DNA from: Nocardioides sp.
GTDB lineage: Bacteria; Actinomycetota; Actinomycetes; Propionibacteriales; Nocardioidaceae
Direction: 5' to 3'
Assembly (NCBI GenBank): GCA_031177735.1
Contig: JAPSKJ010000092.1
Coordinates: 1-7,847, forward strand
Length of the DNA stretch: 7,847 nt
The translations under genes and the position numbers were made by a program. Numbering within the stretch: the first letter of the stretch is position 1; every line of letters begins with the position of its first letter. Below the pieces are notes generated by a model. The model ran no database searches. It was not told the origin of the DNA and saw only the letters and a program-made list of their open reading frames with translations. Below are positions 7,177 through 7,847 of the stretch, piece after piece.

Positions 7177-7847
7177 AGGGGGTGCTTGGGCAGCTTCTTG
7201 ACCCGCGGTCGGCGCTTGGGGCGCTCGGGGATCATCGAGCGCATCTCCTCGAGCTTGCCCCAGCACAGCAGCCGGTCCTCGGCCTCGAGCACCTGGGAGG
7301 CGAACGGGTTGGGGATCACCGTCGTGCCGCGGTGCAGGGTGAGCACGGTGACGTCGCGCTCGCGCAGGCCGGACTCCCCGAGCGTGGTGCCGACCAGGTC
7401 GGCGTCGCCGTGCACGACGATCTCCGCGACGCCGTAGCCGGTCGAGACCGCCAGCCGCTCGCGCACGTCGATGTGGGGGAAGGCGACCTGGTTGTCGATG
7501 TAGTCCACGATCGCCCCCGCCACGTCGAGCTTGGTCGCCGTCTCGATGCCCTCCAGCCCGGGGGAGGAGTTGACCTCCATCACCAGCGGGCCGTCGTCGC
7601 TCTCGAGCATGTCCACGCCGGCGACCTTCAGTCCCATGATCTGGGCGGCCCGCACCGCGGCGCGCTCGAACTCGTCGTCGATCTCCAGCCGCTCCACCGA
7701 GCCGCCGCGGTGGACGTTGGAGCGGAACTCGTCGCCCTTCGCCGTACGCCGCATCGCGGCCACCACCCGGTCGCCGACCACCAGCGCCCTGATGTCACGG
7801 CCGCGGGACTCCTTGACGAACCGCTGGATCAGCACGTTCTGCTTGGT
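7164..7847 (-). CDS. rimK: RimK-family alpha-L-glutamate ligase with C-terminal TrkA-C (RCK-C) domain (5'-truncated)
   Basis: The last 227 residues of an ATP-grasp ligase that reads off the right edge of the window; the start codon is outside. The visible N-terminal part closely follows E. coli RimK, the enzyme that adds glutamates to the C-terminus of ribosomal protein S6: FVKESRGRDIRALVVGD (10-26), FRSNVHRGG (41-49), VAGVDML (75-81) and VMEVNSSPGLEGIE (89-102). D79, E91 and N93 are the expected metal ligands of the ATP site. Unlike E. coli RimK, the protein continues with a TrkA-C/RCK-C-type domain (about 130-205). This has the pattern GTTLGESGLRERDVTVLTLH followed by RG, a proline-containing turn, and AEDRLLCWG. 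RCK-C domains bind small ligands in potassium-transport regulators. A lysine/arginine-rich tail (about 207-222) ends the protein. The substrate here may or may not be S6. The family call is strong; the acceptor is uncertain. Confidence 0.9.
   Translation of the reverse strand, partial: TKQNVLIQRFVKESRGRDIRALVVGDRVVAAMRRTAKGDEFRSNVHRGGSVERLEIDDEFERAAVRAAQIMGLKVAGVDMLESDDGPLVMEVNSSPGLEGIETATKLDVAGAIVDYIDNQVAFPHIDVRERLAVSTGYGVAEIVVHGDADLVGTTLGESGLRERDVTVLTLHRGTTVIPNPFASQVLEAEDRLLCWGKLEEMRSMIPERPKRRPRVKKLPKHPLPDA

Overview
The window is very GC-rich, strongly codon-biased DNA. It looks like chromosome from a high-GC actinobacterium, and a Nocardioides-type member of the Propionibacteriales would fit. 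The grounds are a deazaflavin (F420)-type LLM oxidoreductase, GTG starts, a leaderless-type promoter (TAnnnT just ahead of an ATG), and the protein styles. The taxon is an inference. Seven protein genes are supported, two of them cut by the window edges, with almost no spare DNA between them. There are no RNA genes, mobile elements, CRISPR arrays or long repeats, and no gene-free stretch above 300 bases (the longest is about 120).

Left part (1-2644): the 3' end of a metallo-beta-lactamase-fold hydrolase resembling N-acyl-homoserine lactonases reads rightwards. It converges on an F420-dependent LLM-class oxidoreductase (328 aa, minus strand). That gene diverges, across a 121-bp gap, from a secreted zinc metalloprotease of the matrixin type with an N-terminal Ig-like region. 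These three look like independent genes.

Centre (2728-7145): a tight three-gene unit encodes the carboxyltransferase (beta) subunit and the biotin carboxylase/biotin carrier (alpha) subunit of an acyl-CoA carboxylase, most likely 3-methylcrotonyl-CoA carboxylase, followed by hydroxymethylglutaryl-CoA lyase. The first gene has a TAGCAT box placed for a leaderless transcript. The second follows after 9 nt with a GAGG Shine-Dalgarno. The third overlaps the second by 8 nt with a strong GGAGG. Together they would perform the carboxylation and final cleavage steps of leucine breakdown: methylcrotonyl-CoA to methylglutaconyl-CoA, then HMG-CoA to acetyl-CoA plus acetoacetate. The dehydrogenase (isovaleryl-CoA) and hydratase (methylglutaconyl-CoA) steps are not in the window.

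Right end (7164-7847, minus strand): the C-terminal part of a RimK-family ATP-grasp glutamate ligase, fused to a TrkA-C/RCK-C ligand-binding domain and a basic tail, converges on the lyase gene. This fusion is the most interesting item. Otherwise the region reads as ordinary core and catabolic metabolism, and I do not see a new multi-gene system.
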